NCBI GenBank assembly: GCA_945887955.1
Contig: CAMCZO010000007.1
Coordinates: 1-48,990, forward strand
From: Chitinophaga pinensis
GTDB taxonomy: Bacteria; Bacteroidota; Bacteroidia; B-17B0; Aurantibacillaceae
DNA: 48,990 nucleotides
Reading direction: 5' to 3'
Position 1 is the stretch's first letter; each line of letters starts with the position of its first letter. Under the pieces are notes generated by a model that did no database searches, had not been told where the DNA came from, and saw only the letters and a list, made by a program, of their open reading frames with translations. Both the position numbers and the translations under genes were made by a program. Below, in pieces: positions 36,819 through 47,300 of this stretch.

Positions 36819-39095
36819 TTAATTTAATTTTTTCTTTTTCCCATAAATTAAAAATAATAAAACGGGTAATAAAAATATATCAGAAATAACTGCAATTATT
36901 ACGGTAATACAAACTAAAAAACCAAAATAAAATGTGCTATTAAAATCACTTAGCATTAAACTCATAAAACCGCCAATTAAAATAAAGGTAGTTAAGATAA
37001 TTGGTTTTCCTGTTTCAAAATATGTTCTTTTAAAAGCATAAATTAAACTTTTTCCATAGCCTAACTCTATTTTTAAGCGCGAAATAAAATGAATTGTGTC
37101 ATCGGTTGCAATTCCAAACGCAATACTAAATACTAAAGAAGTACCAGATTTTAATTCTATTCCTGCAAATCCCATTATTCCTGCAATAATTATTAATGGA
37201 AAAACATTTGGAATTAAAAAAACTATGACCATTCGCCAACTTCGATGTAAAAAAAAAGTTAATAAGGCAATAATTAAGATAGAACACAAAAAACCCTGCG
37301 CCATATTACTCACCATGTATTCATTGTTTCTATCTACTAATTGAGCTGCACCTGTAAGTTTGAACTCCAATAAATTATTATTTGTATTTTTTTTAATAAA
37401 AGCAATTAGGTTATTATTATGTTCATTTACTTTTATGCTCCCCATATCTTGAATTTTGCCACTAATGCGTGAGCTTAATCCATCAGAGCTAACAATTCGA
37501 CTTATCTCTTTATTTTTTTTGTTACTAATAAGTTGTTTAGAGATAATTTTATAATCTTCTGAATCAGGAAAATTTAATTTAGTATCTTGATAGGAATTAA
37601 TATAAATTGTTTTAACCATACTAGCTGCTGATATTAAAAAGCCGGCATGATATTCTTTTTTGATAAAATCGTTTACTTTATTTAATTCAACCATAACTTC
37701 ATAATCCCAGATTGATTTAGTAGAATCTTTAAGATTTACTTGAATTTCAAGAGGACGAACTCCACTATAATATTTATCGAAAAAAATAAAATCTTGTTTT
37801 ATTTCTACTTTTTCACTCAAGTCTTCTAACAAGACATTATTAACCTTTATTTTACTGATTCCAATTACAGAAATAATTAAAAATAATATAGAAATAATAA
37901 AGATTGTTTTTTGGCGCCTAAAAATCCAAAATAAATTTGATTGCATATATTTATATGTTCGACCAGTAGATTCTTTTATTAGGATTTGTTTTTTAGGTGT
38001 AAAAAAATAGAGTAGGGCAGGTAGTAAACTATAACTCAATATAAATGCGATAACAATGCCAAGTGAGGTGTAAATTCCAAATTCTCTGATTGGTTTAATA
38101 CTTGAAAAAAGAAGCGATAAAAATCCAACAACTGTTGTGATTAAGGTTAAAAATGTTGGAAAACCAACTTCTTTAATTATTAAAGAATAAATTTTACTTT
38201 TTTCGGTTCCTTTAGAAACTTCATCAAAATATTTAGAAAAATAATGAACTACATCGCTCATTCCTGCTACAAATATCATGGTTGGCAACATGGTTGTCAT
38301 TATGTTAATAGACTTACCCAAAAAGTTCATAATGCCTAAGGTCCATAAAACAGAAATTATTACTATCGTCATAGGAACTATTATTCCATAAATACGTTTA
38401 AAGCTAAACCATAAAAATATAACAACTAAAAAAAGCGACACACTCATAAAAAGTGCAAACTCTTGTTGCAAATTAGTTAGATATGTTTTTTGAGCAAAAA
38501 TTCTTCCTACATAGTGAATGTCATCAAATTTGTAATGTTTAAGAGTTCCCTCAATTTGATTTGCCAAACTATCTGAAGCTTTTTTAGTTAATTCATCGTC
38601 TGTTTTTATGAAAAGACTAAGTGATTTTGCGTTAATTGGAAAAAAAGAACCAATTAAATATGGCGATTGATAAATGGCTGAACTATCTTCTTTATATAAT
38701 GATGAATCGTTAAAGTGTAATAACTGTTTTTGAATAGGTATAATGCCAGATAAATCTATTGTTTTAATATTAGTTGGTGATGTTACTTTTTGAATGTGAT
38801 TAATTTGACTAAGTTCTTTTGTTAAAGCATCAATTTTTGTTAAAAAATGATTATTAAAAATTCCAGCTTTATTCTCGACGGCGATTATTACAAATTCATT
38901 ATCGTATTCAAAAGTTTTTCTGAAATTATTATATAATTCAAGTTCATTATCTTCGTTAGGAAAAAACTCTTCAAAGTCATAATTAAATGATAAGAATTGA
39001 ATTCTAAAACTAAAAAAAACAGAAATTAAAATTACTGCAATTATTACTATTAAATGATATGATTTTTGATTTTTGATAATCTGCAAATTTAGCAA
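36819..39095 (-). CDS. MMPL/RND-superfamily exporter
   Basis: A 758-residue membrane protein, with TTG as the only plausible start (39095); no in-frame ATG lies near. The topology is the RND pattern of two repeats, each a single transmembrane helix (residues ~14-33 and ~393-413), a large extracytoplasmic loop, then five helices. The first loop begins FNYDFEEFFPNEDNELELY, which resembles the conserved FPxxxP-like start of the family; the cores show MIFVAGMSDVVHYFSKYFDE and SIAFGIATDDTIHFISRLK, the equivalent positions in the two repeats. It probably exports lipids or hydrophobic compounds using the proton gradient. No membrane fusion protein or TolC gene is adjacent. It is followed by the flavoprotein gene. 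Confidence 0.85.
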   Translation of the reverse strand: MLNLQIIKNQKSYHLIVIIAVILISVFFSFRIQFLSFNYDFEEFFPNEDNELELYNNFRKTFEYDNEFVIIAVENKAGIFNNHFLTKIDALTKELSQINHIQKVTSPTNIKTIDLSGIIPIQKQLLHFNDSSLYKEDSSAIYQSPYLIGSFFPINAKSLSLFIKTDDELTKKASDSLANQIEGTLKHYKFDDIHYVGRIFAQKTYLTNLQQEFALFMSVSLFLVVIFLWFSFKRIYGIIVPMTIVIISVLWTLGIMNFLGKSINIMTTMLPTMIFVAGMSDVVHYFSKYFDEVSKGTEKSKIYSLIIKEVGFPTFLTLITTVVGFLSLLFSSIKPIREFGIYTSLGIVIAFILSYSLLPALLYFFTPKKQILIKESTGRTYKYMQSNLFWIFRRQKTIFIISILFLIISVIGISKIKVNNVLLEDLSEKVEIKQDFIFFDKYYSGVRPLEIQVNLKDSTKSIWDYEVMVELNKVNDFIKKEYHAGFLISAASMVKTIYINSYQDTKLNFPDSEDYKIISKQLISNKKNKEISRIVSSDGLSSRISGKIQDMGSIKVNEHNNNLIAFIKKNTNNNLLEFKLTGAAQLVDRNNEYMVSNMAQGFLCSILIIALLTFFLHRSWRMVIVFLIPNVFPLIIIAGIMGFAGIELKSGTSLVFSIAFGIATDDTIHFISRLKIELGYGKSLIYAFKRTYFETGKPIILTTFILIGGFMSLMLSDFNSTFYFGFLVCITVIIAVISDIFLLPVLLFLIYGKKKKLN

Positions 39096-39163
39096 GAAAT
39101 CAATTTAGTAGAGAATAAAATAATGTTATACAGAAGAAAAAATAAAAAGGGGGAATTAGAAAA

Positions 39164-40225
39164 TTAACGTGCTTTTATCCAGGCAGTTGGAAAGTCTTTT
39201 TTAACTTCTTTTAATTTAAGATTAGCTTCTTCTATAGAATTAAATCCATTATAACTAACAATATGCATCCCTCTGTTTTTAATCTCTAAAATAGAAGCCG
39301 GTATATTCTTTTGATTTAATTTATTTACTAAACCTTCTGCATTTTTTAAAACCACAAAACAACCCAAAATAATATTAAAATTAGCAGCATTATTTTTGGA
39401 ATAGTTTGTATTTTTATTTATTTCAACTGGTTCTAATTTATTTGAAGAGGGCTCAAGAGTGTTAACAGAAAAGAGATTGTTATTACCTAAGGAAAGCATC
39501 GCAACACCTTTAGAGTTTGCAATGTAATTTTTATTAGAGTGGTTGCTAGCCAATATTAATTCAGGGTAAGTAGTTGTTTGGTAGATTGGTTTATAGGATG
39601 AACCAAAAATATTTGCTTGAAAATTCCCACTAAATTTTCGACTAGAAACAAAAAGAGATAAGGCGAAAAATAATAATCCAAAAATTAAGATAGAAAAAAT
39701 TACTTTTTGATACTTTTGACGATTAAGAAAAGTATTTTTAGATTTAACATGACTTCTATCATTAAAATCATGCTTATTTTTATTATCTAATAAAATTGGG
39801 AGAGGAATTAGGCCAATTGATGATAGTCCAAAGCTATTCGTTAAAAAATTAGTATCAGGCTGTGGTTCGAATAAAATATTATTTTCAAAGTCTAAATAAA
39901 AAAAACCAATATTATCAATAGATAATCGTCTTCGAGCAGATAAAACGCTAGTAAAATAATCAGAAAAATCGTTTAAGTGTTTTAAACTTTGATCAGTGGT
40001 GCATTTTAATTGATTTTGTAACCACATTACTAAAACGCCATCGTTTTGTTTTAATTGTTTGTTAAAGCTAACTATTTTAGAAGGTGGGTTAAGTATGCCA
40101 TTAGAATTGGAAAAATGAGAGCTGCTTTGTTTTAAAACAAAACCACCAAAATTAGGGATAACCAAATAATTATTGGAATACAATAACTCTTTAATACCTT
40201 TAATAATATGATTTTGAACGTTCAT
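39164..40225 (-). CDS. CCDC81-HU and SPOR domain protein
   Basis: A 353-residue protein. The frame is open from 40252, but the ATG at 40225 (MNVQNHIIKGIKELLYSNNY) is the family N-terminus. Residues ~1-130 form CCDC81-HU-like domains (VIPNFGGFVLKQSSSHFS, DGVLVMWLQNQL, RRLSIDNIGFFYLD). A transmembrane helix lies at about residues 180-198 (VIFSILIFGLLFFALSLFV). The final ~75 residues are a SPOR domain (FNIILGCFVVLKNAEGLVNK), which binds denuded septal peptidoglycan. The N-terminal part is cytoplasmic, so the protein may link a cytoplasmic factor to the division septum. A -7-like TAAATTTG at 40250-40257 (minus) lies 24 bases upstream, without a -33 match. Confidence 0.85.
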   Translation of the reverse strand: MNVQNHIIKGIKELLYSNNYLVIPNFGGFVLKQSSSHFSNSNGILNPPSKIVSFNKQLKQNDGVLVMWLQNQLKCTTDQSLKHLNDFSDYFTSVLSARRRLSIDNIGFFYLDFENNILFEPQPDTNFLTNSFGLSSIGLIPLPILLDNKNKHDFNDRSHVKSKNTFLNRQKYQKVIFSILIFGLLFFALSLFVSSRKFSGNFQANIFGSSYKPIYQTTTYPELILASNHSNKNYIANSKGVAMLSLGNNNLFSVNTLEPSSNKLEPVEINKNTNYSKNNAANFNIILGCFVVLKNAEGLVNKLNQKNIPASILEIKNRGMHIVSYNGFNSIEEANLKLKEVKKDFPTAWIKAR

Positions 40226-40381
40226 TAAAAAACTTTGTAATATTATTATCAAATTTAAGAATATTTTTGTCGATTTTATTTTAAATTTATAAACTTTTAA
40301 AATAGAAAATGTTCATATCGTATTTTTTTTTAATTATTAAATATTAATTCTGAACTTTAATAAATTTTTTTTAATTAAATC

Positions 40382-42049
40382 ATGATGAAACTAAAAAATT
40401 TTACTGGCTTTTTATTATTTTCCTTTTTATTTCTTTCAGAATCAAATTATGCGCAAGTAAAATATTGGGTTAGATTAAATAATAAAACAGGAACGCCTTT
40501 TTCGATTAGTAATCCATCAGCTTTTTTAAGTCAAAAAGCAATTACAAGAAGATCTTTTCATAATATAGCTATTGATACTAAAGATTTACCAGTATCTCCC
40601 AACTATATTAATTTAATTGATAATGTTGCTAATGTTACTGTTTTATATGCTTCTAAATGGTTAAATGGCTTAGTTGTTTCTGTTCCAAGTTCTTCATCAA
40701 CAGCATTAAATACAATAAATTCATTTTCTTTTGTTTTAGGCACGGGTCAGGTAAATAGTTATAAAATTAAGATTCCAAAGCTTAACGAACCGCCAATAGA
40801 CAATAGCCAAACTAATTTGAAAACCACTTTAAGTAATACTTTAAGTGGATTTAATTATGGAGGATCTTACTGGCAAAACAAGCAATTAAATCTAGATTGT
40901 TTGCACAATAAAGGCTATAGAGGAAAGGGAGTTACCATAGCCGTATTAGATGCAGGTTTTTATAATGTAGATATTAATCCATTATTTGATAGTTTAAGAG
41001 CTTATGGTCGAATAATTGGCACTAGAGATTTTGTAAATGGTGGCACGAGTGTATACGAAGATAATTATCATGGCATGTCTGTTCTATCATGCATGGCTGC
41101 AAATAAACCAGGGGTTATTTTAGGATCAGCCCCAGATTCATTTTATTGGTTATTAAGAACCGAAGATGTCAATTTCGAAACGATTAGTGAAGAATATAAT
41201 TGGATAAGAGGCGCTGAATTTGCCGATAGCGTTGGGGCGGATATTTTAACAACATCATTAGGATATACTCAATTTGATAATTCTACCCAAAATCACAATT
41301 ATTCCACTTTAAATGGAAAAACTGCCCCCATGAGTATTGCTGCTACAATTGCTGCTCGAAAAGGTTTGTTTGTTTTAAATTCTGCTGGAAACGAAGGCGG
41401 GGGATCATGGCAATATATTGGAGTTCCCGCAGATGCCGATAGCGTTTGTACAGTTGGTGCTGTAGATAGTTTAGGTATTGTAGCAAACTTTAGTTCAACA
41501 GGACCTACATTTGATGGTAGAATTAAACCTGATTTAGTTGCCCGCGGAGTAGGGGCCTGGGTAAGTTTTTCTAATGGACAATGCGGTCCAGGAAATGGCA
41601 CTTCTTTTGCTACTCCAATTTTAGCTGGAGCAATTGCTTGTTTTTGGCAATCTCATTCTAATTATAACAATATTAAGTTGTTAGATACATTAAAAAAAAT
41701 AGCTTCAAATGCTATAAATCCCAATAATTCAATAGGATGGGGAATTACTAACATGTGTACAATTCCTGTTGGAATCGAAAAGCAAAGCTTCAATTCAGCT
41801 GATAATATTGATTTTATAATTTCTCCAAATCCTCATAATAACAAGTTTACTATTAATATAAATTCAAGAATTACTTATCCTTTTTTTATTAATTTATCAG
41901 ATTTGACAGGTAAAATTTTAATTTCACAACAAATAAAATCTACACATAATATAATCGAATTGGATACGCATGAACTTGATGCTGGAGTTTATTTTTTAAG
42001 CCTTAAATCTGAAAAGGGTTATAAAATTCATAAAATTATCAAACAATAA
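40382..42049 (+). CDS. Subtilisin-like (S8) protease secreted by T9SS (type A)
   Basis: A 555-residue protease; ATG 40382 and 40385 both fit. A signal peptide ends at about residue 24 (SNYAQ). A propeptide-like region runs to ~165. The S8 catalytic triad is visible: Asp190 in IAVLDAGF, His230 in NYHGMSVLS and Ser408 in GNGTSFATPILAG, with the oxyanion Asn337 in NSAGNEGGG. From ~475 (SPNPHNNKFTININS) a type A sorting domain follows. All catalytic residues are present, so it should be active at the surface or extracellularly. Only two bases separate it from the MFS gene, so it heads a four-gene run. Confidence 0.9.
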   Translation: MMKLKNFTGFLLFSFLFLSESNYAQVKYWVRLNNKTGTPFSISNPSAFLSQKAITRRSFHNIAIDTKDLPVSPNYINLIDNVANVTVLYASKWLNGLVVSVPSSSSTALNTINSFSFVLGTGQVNSYKIKIPKLNEPPIDNSQTNLKTTLSNTLSGFNYGGSYWQNKQLNLDCLHNKGYRGKGVTIAVLDAGFYNVDINPLFDSLRAYGRIIGTRDFVNGGTSVYEDNYHGMSVLSCMAANKPGVILGSAPDSFYWLLRTEDVNFETISEEYNWIRGAEFADSVGADILTTSLGYTQFDNSTQNHNYSTLNGKTAPMSIAATIAARKGLFVLNSAGNEGGGSWQYIGVPADADSVCTVGAVDSLGIVANFSSTGPTFDGRIKPDLVARGVGAWVSFSNGQCGPGNGTSFATPILAGAIACFWQSHSNYNNIKLLDTLKKIASNAINPNNSIGWGITNMCTIPVGIEKQSFNSADNIDFIISPNPHNNKFTININSRITYPFFINLSDLTGKILISQQIKSTHNIIELDTHELDAGVYFLSLKSEKGYKIHKIIKQ

Positions 42050-42051
42050 AT

Positions 42052-43326
42052 ATGTTTAACTCAGGTTTTAGTTCACCAATTAACAAACTTATTATTGTAG
42101 CTGCTTTAGGTTATTTTGTAGATGTTTATGATTTGGTTTTATTTGGAATGGAAAGGGTGGCCAGCTTAAAAGACATTTTAGCACCGCTCTATTCAAATCC
42201 AAAAGAGCTGAACGAACAAATTGCAATTATCGGATCGAGTTTATTAAGCTATCAAATGATAGGCATGATTGTTGGAGGGATTTTTTGGGGAATTTTAGGC
42301 GACAAAAAAGGTCGTTTATCTGTTTTATTCGGAAGCATAATCGTATATTCCATTGCAAATATTTTAAATGGATTAGTTAATGATACGTATTGGTATTCGA
42401 TATTGCGCTTCATTTCTGGCTTTGGATTAGCTGGCGAATTAGGGGCTGGTATTACTTTAGTTAGTGAATCAATGAAAAAAGAAGATCGTGGAATAGGAAC
42501 AACAATTGTTGCATCTATTGGCTTATTTGGTGCAGTTGTTGCCGGTTTAACAACAATTTTGGTTAATAATTGGCGCATTAGTTATTTTATTGGCGGTGGT
42601 ATGGGACTTTTATTGCTTTTTTTAAGAATGGGCGTTTTTGAAAGCAAAATTTTTGATCAAGTTAAAGAAAATAAAGCCATCAAAAAAGGTAATTTTTTTT
42701 ATTTATTCTCACATCCTAAACTAGTATTTAAATATTTAAATATTATTTTAATTGCTGTTCCGGTTTGGTTTGTGATGTACTTTTTAGTTCAGTTTGCACC
42801 TGAAATGTGCAAGGCTTTAGGTATGAAAAATGGACCAACAGAAGGCAAGTATCCCATTATGGTTGCTTATATTGGAATCACCATTGGCGATGTTGTTAGT
42901 GGTTTATTGAGTCAAAAGCTTAAATCACGAAAAAAAGTACTTTTTTTATTTTTAAGTTTAACCCTTTTCTTTTGTATAAATTATTATTTGTTTGCAGCTA
43001 TCTCCATAGTAATGTTTTATACTATTATTTTTTTTATTGGATTTTCGACAGGCTATTGGGCAGTATTTATGAGTAGTGCCTCTGAATTGTTTGGAACAAA
43101 TATAAGATCTACTGTTGCGACCACAGCACCAAATTTTGTTCGTGGCTCTGTTTCATTGATGTCATTAGCCTTCATATATTTTAAAACAGTATTTGACAAC
43201 GGAAATCCATCTTCTGCTCATATTAATGCTTCTATTGTTATTGGTGTTATAGTATTTATTTTAGCTTATATTGCATGTTATTATTTAGAAGAAACATTTG
43301 CTAAAGATTTAAATTACGAAGAATAA
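42052..43326 (+). CDS. Major facilitator superfamily transporter
   Basis: A 424-residue protein with about twelve transmembrane segments. The typical MFS loop motif appears as GGIFWGILGDKKGRLSVL in the first half, with a related loop (GLLSQKLKSRKKVLF) in the second. The charged residues DVYD near the N-terminus and the GELGAGITLVSES segment resemble metabolite/aromatic acid:H+ symporters; the substrate is not identified. It sits between the subtilase and the CoA-binding gene, and its stop overlaps the next ATG in TAATG. Confidence 0.85.
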   Translation: MFNSGFSSPINKLIIVAALGYFVDVYDLVLFGMERVASLKDILAPLYSNPKELNEQIAIIGSSLLSYQMIGMIVGGIFWGILGDKKGRLSVLFGSIIVYSIANILNGLVNDTYWYSILRFISGFGLAGELGAGITLVSESMKKEDRGIGTTIVASIGLFGAVVAGLTTILVNNWRISYFIGGGMGLLLLFLRMGVFESKIFDQVKENKAIKKGNFFYLFSHPKLVFKYLNIILIAVPVWFVMYFLVQFAPEMCKALGMKNGPTEGKYPIMVAYIGITIGDVVSGLLSQKLKSRKKVLFLFLSLTLFFCINYYLFAAISIVMFYTIIFFIGFSTGYWAVFMSSASELFGTNIRSTVATTAPNFVRGSVSLMSLAFIYFKTVFDNGNPSSAHINASIVIGVIVFILAYIACYYLEETFAKDLNYEE

Positions 43327-43688
43327 TGAGAGGTTTAACATTAGTTATTGGAGCTTCAGAAAATCCAGATCGGTATAGCTACAAAGCCATCAATAGTTTA
43401 ATTGAAAATGGATTTAGAGTAATTGCCTTGGGCTTAAAAGCAGGTTATATAGGCATTACCGAAATTATATCAACTAAGCCACTGATTTATGATGTGGATA
43501 CTGTTTCACTTTATGTTGGGCCAAAAAATCAAAACGAATGGATGGATTATATTATTAATTTGAAGCCTAAACGTATTATTTTTAATCCAGGCACAGAAAA
43601 TCCAGAGTTTTATAAATTAGCAAATGAAAATAAAATTGAATACATTGAAGCCTGCACACTAGTTATGTTAAGTATTGGAAATTATTAA
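43326..43688 (+). CDS. CoA-binding Rossmann-fold protein
   Basis: A 120-residue protein matching the CoA_binding_2 family. It starts MRGLTLVIGASENPDRYSYK, then has IENGFRVIALGLKAGYIG and VSLYVGPKNQNEWMD, and ends with FNPGTENPEFYKLANENKIE and YIEACTLVMLS. It binds CoA or a related nucleotide with a Rossmann fold; a biological role for the stand-alone protein is not established. It overlaps the MFS gene by one base and is followed immediately by the acetyltransferase gene. Confidence 0.9.
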   Translation: MRGLTLVIGASENPDRYSYKAINSLIENGFRVIALGLKAGYIGITEIISTKPLIYDVDTVSLYVGPKNQNEWMDYIINLKPKRIIFNPGTENPEFYKLANENKIEYIEACTLVMLSIGNY

Positions 43689-43689
43689 T

Positions 43690-44133
43690 ATGAACTATTT
43701 TATTTTATCTTTTAATCAATTAAACATTAAACAATTATTCGAAATTTATAAATTACGAAGTCAAGTTTTTGTTGTTGAACAAAATTGTGCGTATCAAGAT
43801 GTTGATGAAAAAGATTTATTGGCAATGCATGTTTTAATTTATAAAAAAGAAACGCTTGTTTCATATGCAAGAATTATTCCACCTAATATATCATATTTAG
43901 AACCTTGTATTGGTAGAGTAGTTGTAAACCCAGATTATAGAAATCAACGATACGGATTTGATTTAATGGAATATTGTATTAAACAAAGTCTCAGTTTATA
44001 CAAAAATCAAACTATTGTTATTTCTGCACAACTTTATTTATTAAAATTTTATACTGATTTAGGTTTTGTTCAACAAGGCGAAAGCTATTTAGAAGATAAT
44101 ATTCCGCATATAAAAATGCTTTATTCTGTATAA
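43690..44133 (+). CDS. ElaA-like GNAT-family N-acetyltransferase
   Basis: A 147-residue protein. The frame is open from a TTG at 43675, but the ATG at 43690 (MNYFILSFNQLNIKQLFEIY) is one base after the previous stop and is preferred. It has the ElaA-type signature RSQVFVVEQNCAYQDVDEKD, then the acetyl-CoA-binding loop IGRVVVNPDYRNQRYGFDL (Q/R-x-x-G/A-like) and FYTDLGFVQQGESYLEDNIP. It is the last gene of the subtilase-MFS-CoA-binding run. The substrate is unknown. Confidence 0.9.
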   Translation: MNYFILSFNQLNIKQLFEIYKLRSQVFVVEQNCAYQDVDEKDLLAMHVLIYKKETLVSYARIIPPNISYLEPCIGRVVVNPDYRNQRYGFDLMEYCIKQSLSLYKNQTIVISAQLYLLKFYTDLGFVQQGESYLEDNIPHIKMLYSV

Positions 44134-44355
44134 CTATTTGATGTTTTTTTAATAAAAAAAATGCTATTCTTATTTTATAATTTATTTATAACTTAATTAT
44201 AGCTTTTTTATTAACTTTGGGTGTTAAAAACTGATAGAAAAAAGACTGGTAAAAAATATTGATATTTGTTTAATGGATACACCTCAAAAACTAAATTCTT
44301 GATTTTATAATATTTTAAACCAATTGCTCTTAGCTTTCAAATTACAAAAGGCTGG

Positions 44356-47300
44356 ATGAAAAAAAAACTTATTAAATACTTAATTTTTTTAACTTCAATT
44401 TTTGGACTAATAAAGGTTAATGCACAAACTTTAATTGCTAATTGTATTAATGCTCAAACTATTATTAATAACTCTAACATTGTATTTCAGGGAAATCCTG
44501 GTTTTGGTTTAAATTCTGGATTAAATATTAGTAATCCAACATCCAACCCACAATTAGGAAATGGAAGTAATTCATTAGCTGCAGCAAATGCTGGTTGTCA
44601 TTTAAGTAATGCTCCTGGACCAAAATGGTTAATTTTAAACATTAGCAATTCTGGTAATTTGGGTTTTGTTTTTGGAGCGCCAAGTAGTCCTTTTCCTCAA
44701 GCTGGTTTATATGACTGGTCTATGTGGTTATACTCAGCAAATTCTTGCACAAATATTTTTAATAATACGTTACCTCCAGTTTCTTGTAATTATAACGCGT
44801 CTTCTTCAGGAGGAACAGGAATGGGTTCTGTACCTGTTGGAGGAAATGTTGGAAATTATCAACCCTCAATTCCCGTTTTAGCTGGTCAACAATATTTAAT
44901 TTTACTTTCTAATTATAGTGGTATAACTACTTCGGTAACTTTTACAAGTATTGGTTCGGCGAGTTTAACTTGTCAAACTTCTTCTATAGCTGCAAGCTCA
45001 AATAGCATATGTGCTGGATCTCAACTAACTTTACAAGTTTCAAATTCTGGTTCAGTTGCTGTGGCATATTCTTGGTCAAATGGTAATATTATTTCTACAT
45101 CAAATTCGGTGGTCGTTAGTCCAAGTGTTTCAACCAACTATTCTGTATCAATAACGACCAGTTTAGGTTGTTTAGGGGCAGGTTCAGTTATTGCAGTAAA
45201 TGTAAATCCCAACCCAACTATCTCAGTAAACAATGGAACCATTTGTGCAGGACAAAACTTCACAATCAATCCAAACGGAGCCAATACCTATACCATACAA
45301 GGCGGAAATTCGGTCGTGAGTCCATCAACTAACGTCAACTATACAGTTGTTGGTACTAGCACAGCAGGCTGCTTATCGCAAGCATTTGCAACAAGTAACT
45401 TAATCGTTAATCCCATTCCAACATCTATTATTGTTGCAAGTTCAAATTCAGTTTGTCTCGGAAGTTCATCCACGCTTAGTGTATTTAGCTCAGGTGCAAG
45501 TAATGCATTGAATTTTGATGGTAATGATGATTATGTTGAGACAAATTCTAATATAACCAATTTAAATAATTCTGATTTTACAATCGAAGCATGGATAAAA
45601 ACAACTGGAATTGGAAGTGGTTTGGTTGTTTGCGCAAACAGTAATTCAGCTTGGGAAGCAGGTGAAAAAGCATTTTATATTAATTCAGGTGGCCAACCAA
45701 CGTTTGTAGGTTTTGGAAATTCTTATATTACTTCACTTGTAACTGCAACTGTTAATAATAATGTCTGGCATCATTTGGCTGTAGTTTGGGATTGGAATTC
45801 AGGCAATTCAGGTACTGGCAAAATGTATGTCGATGGTTTAGATGTTACGGGGGCTGTAAATTATGCAGCGAATAGTGGAAATTTAGGAACTTTCAAATTA
45901 GGTCGAGCAAATTTTTTCATTGGAGAGGCTCCAAATTTTTATAACGGTTCTATGGATGAGGTTCGAATTTGGAATGTTCCAAGAACTCAGGCTCAGATTA
46001 TCGCCAACAAGAGTATAAACATACCTGGTAATTCAGCTGGTTTATTAGCTTATTATCAATTTAATGAAACTTCAGGTATAACTACGTCTGATTATACTGG
46101 CAATATTATTACTGCTTCATTAACCAATGGTCCTACTTGGCAAGTTCCATCTACTGCCCCAGTTCTCTCAGCAATCAGTTCCTTCACCTGGTCAACGGGA
46201 GCCAATACCTCAAGTATTTCAATTAGTCCAACCCTAACAAGTAATTATTCGGTTGCAATTACAAGCACAGCGGGCTGTATTGGCACAAGTAATACAACAA
46301 CAGTAAATGTAAATCCATTGCCAGTTATAAGCATCTCAGGCTCAAGTGCAATTTGTATTGGCCAAACAGCAACATTAATTGCTAATGGAGCAACTACTTA
46401 TACTTGGAGTAATGCTTCAACAACATCTAGTATAACAGTATCACCAGCAAGTAGCACTTCTTATACAGTAGCAGGAACAAGCTCTGCAGGCTGTTTATCA
46501 CAAACCTTTGCAAACATTAACTTAACGGTTAATCCCAACCCAATAATTACTGTAAACAACGGAACGATTTGTGTAGGACAAAACTTCACCATCAATCCCA
46601 ACGGAGCAAATACTTATACCATTCAAGGCGGAAGCGTAGTGGTAAATCCACCAAGCAATGCTATTTATACAGTAGTCGGAACAAGCACAGCAGGTTGCGT
46701 ATCACAAGCGGTTGCCACAAGTAGCTTAATCGTTAATCCCAACCCAATCATCACAGTAAACAGCGGTGCAATCTGTGCAGGACAAAACTTTACTATTAAT
46801 CCAAATGGAGCTAATACTTATACTATACAAGGCGGTAATGCGGTTGTAAGTCCGCCAAGTAATACAAGTTATACTGTAATAGGAACAAATACGGTTACAG
46901 GTTGTAGATCACAAACTTTTGCAACCAGTAACTTAACGGTTAATCCCATCCCAATCATCACGGTAAACAATGGGGCAATTTGTGTAGGACAAAACTTCAC
47001 CATTAATCCAAACGGAGCAAATACCTATACCATACAAGGAGGTAATGCGGTGGTAAGTCCATCTATTAATGCAAGTTATTCAGTAGTAGGAACAAGCAGT
47101 TCAGGATGCTTATCTCAAGCTTTTGCAACCAGTAACTTAACGGTTAATCCTAACCCAACCATTACGGTAAACAACGGAACAATTTGTGTAGGACAAAACT
47201 TTACCATTAATCCAAACGGAGCCAATACCTATACCATACAAGGCGGTAATGCAGTGGTAAGTCCACCGAGCAACACCTCTTTTACAGTAATAGGAACAAA

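Noticed and set aside
44212..44219. TAACTTTG as a -7 element for the giant adhesin gene
   Set aside because: There is no TTTG about 19 bases upstream, and the leader would be about 130 bases; too weak to call.
44666..44881. A 71-codon plus-strand frame inside the giant gene
   Set aside because: It is out of frame with the signal-peptide-bearing frame from 44356, which is continuous to the window end.
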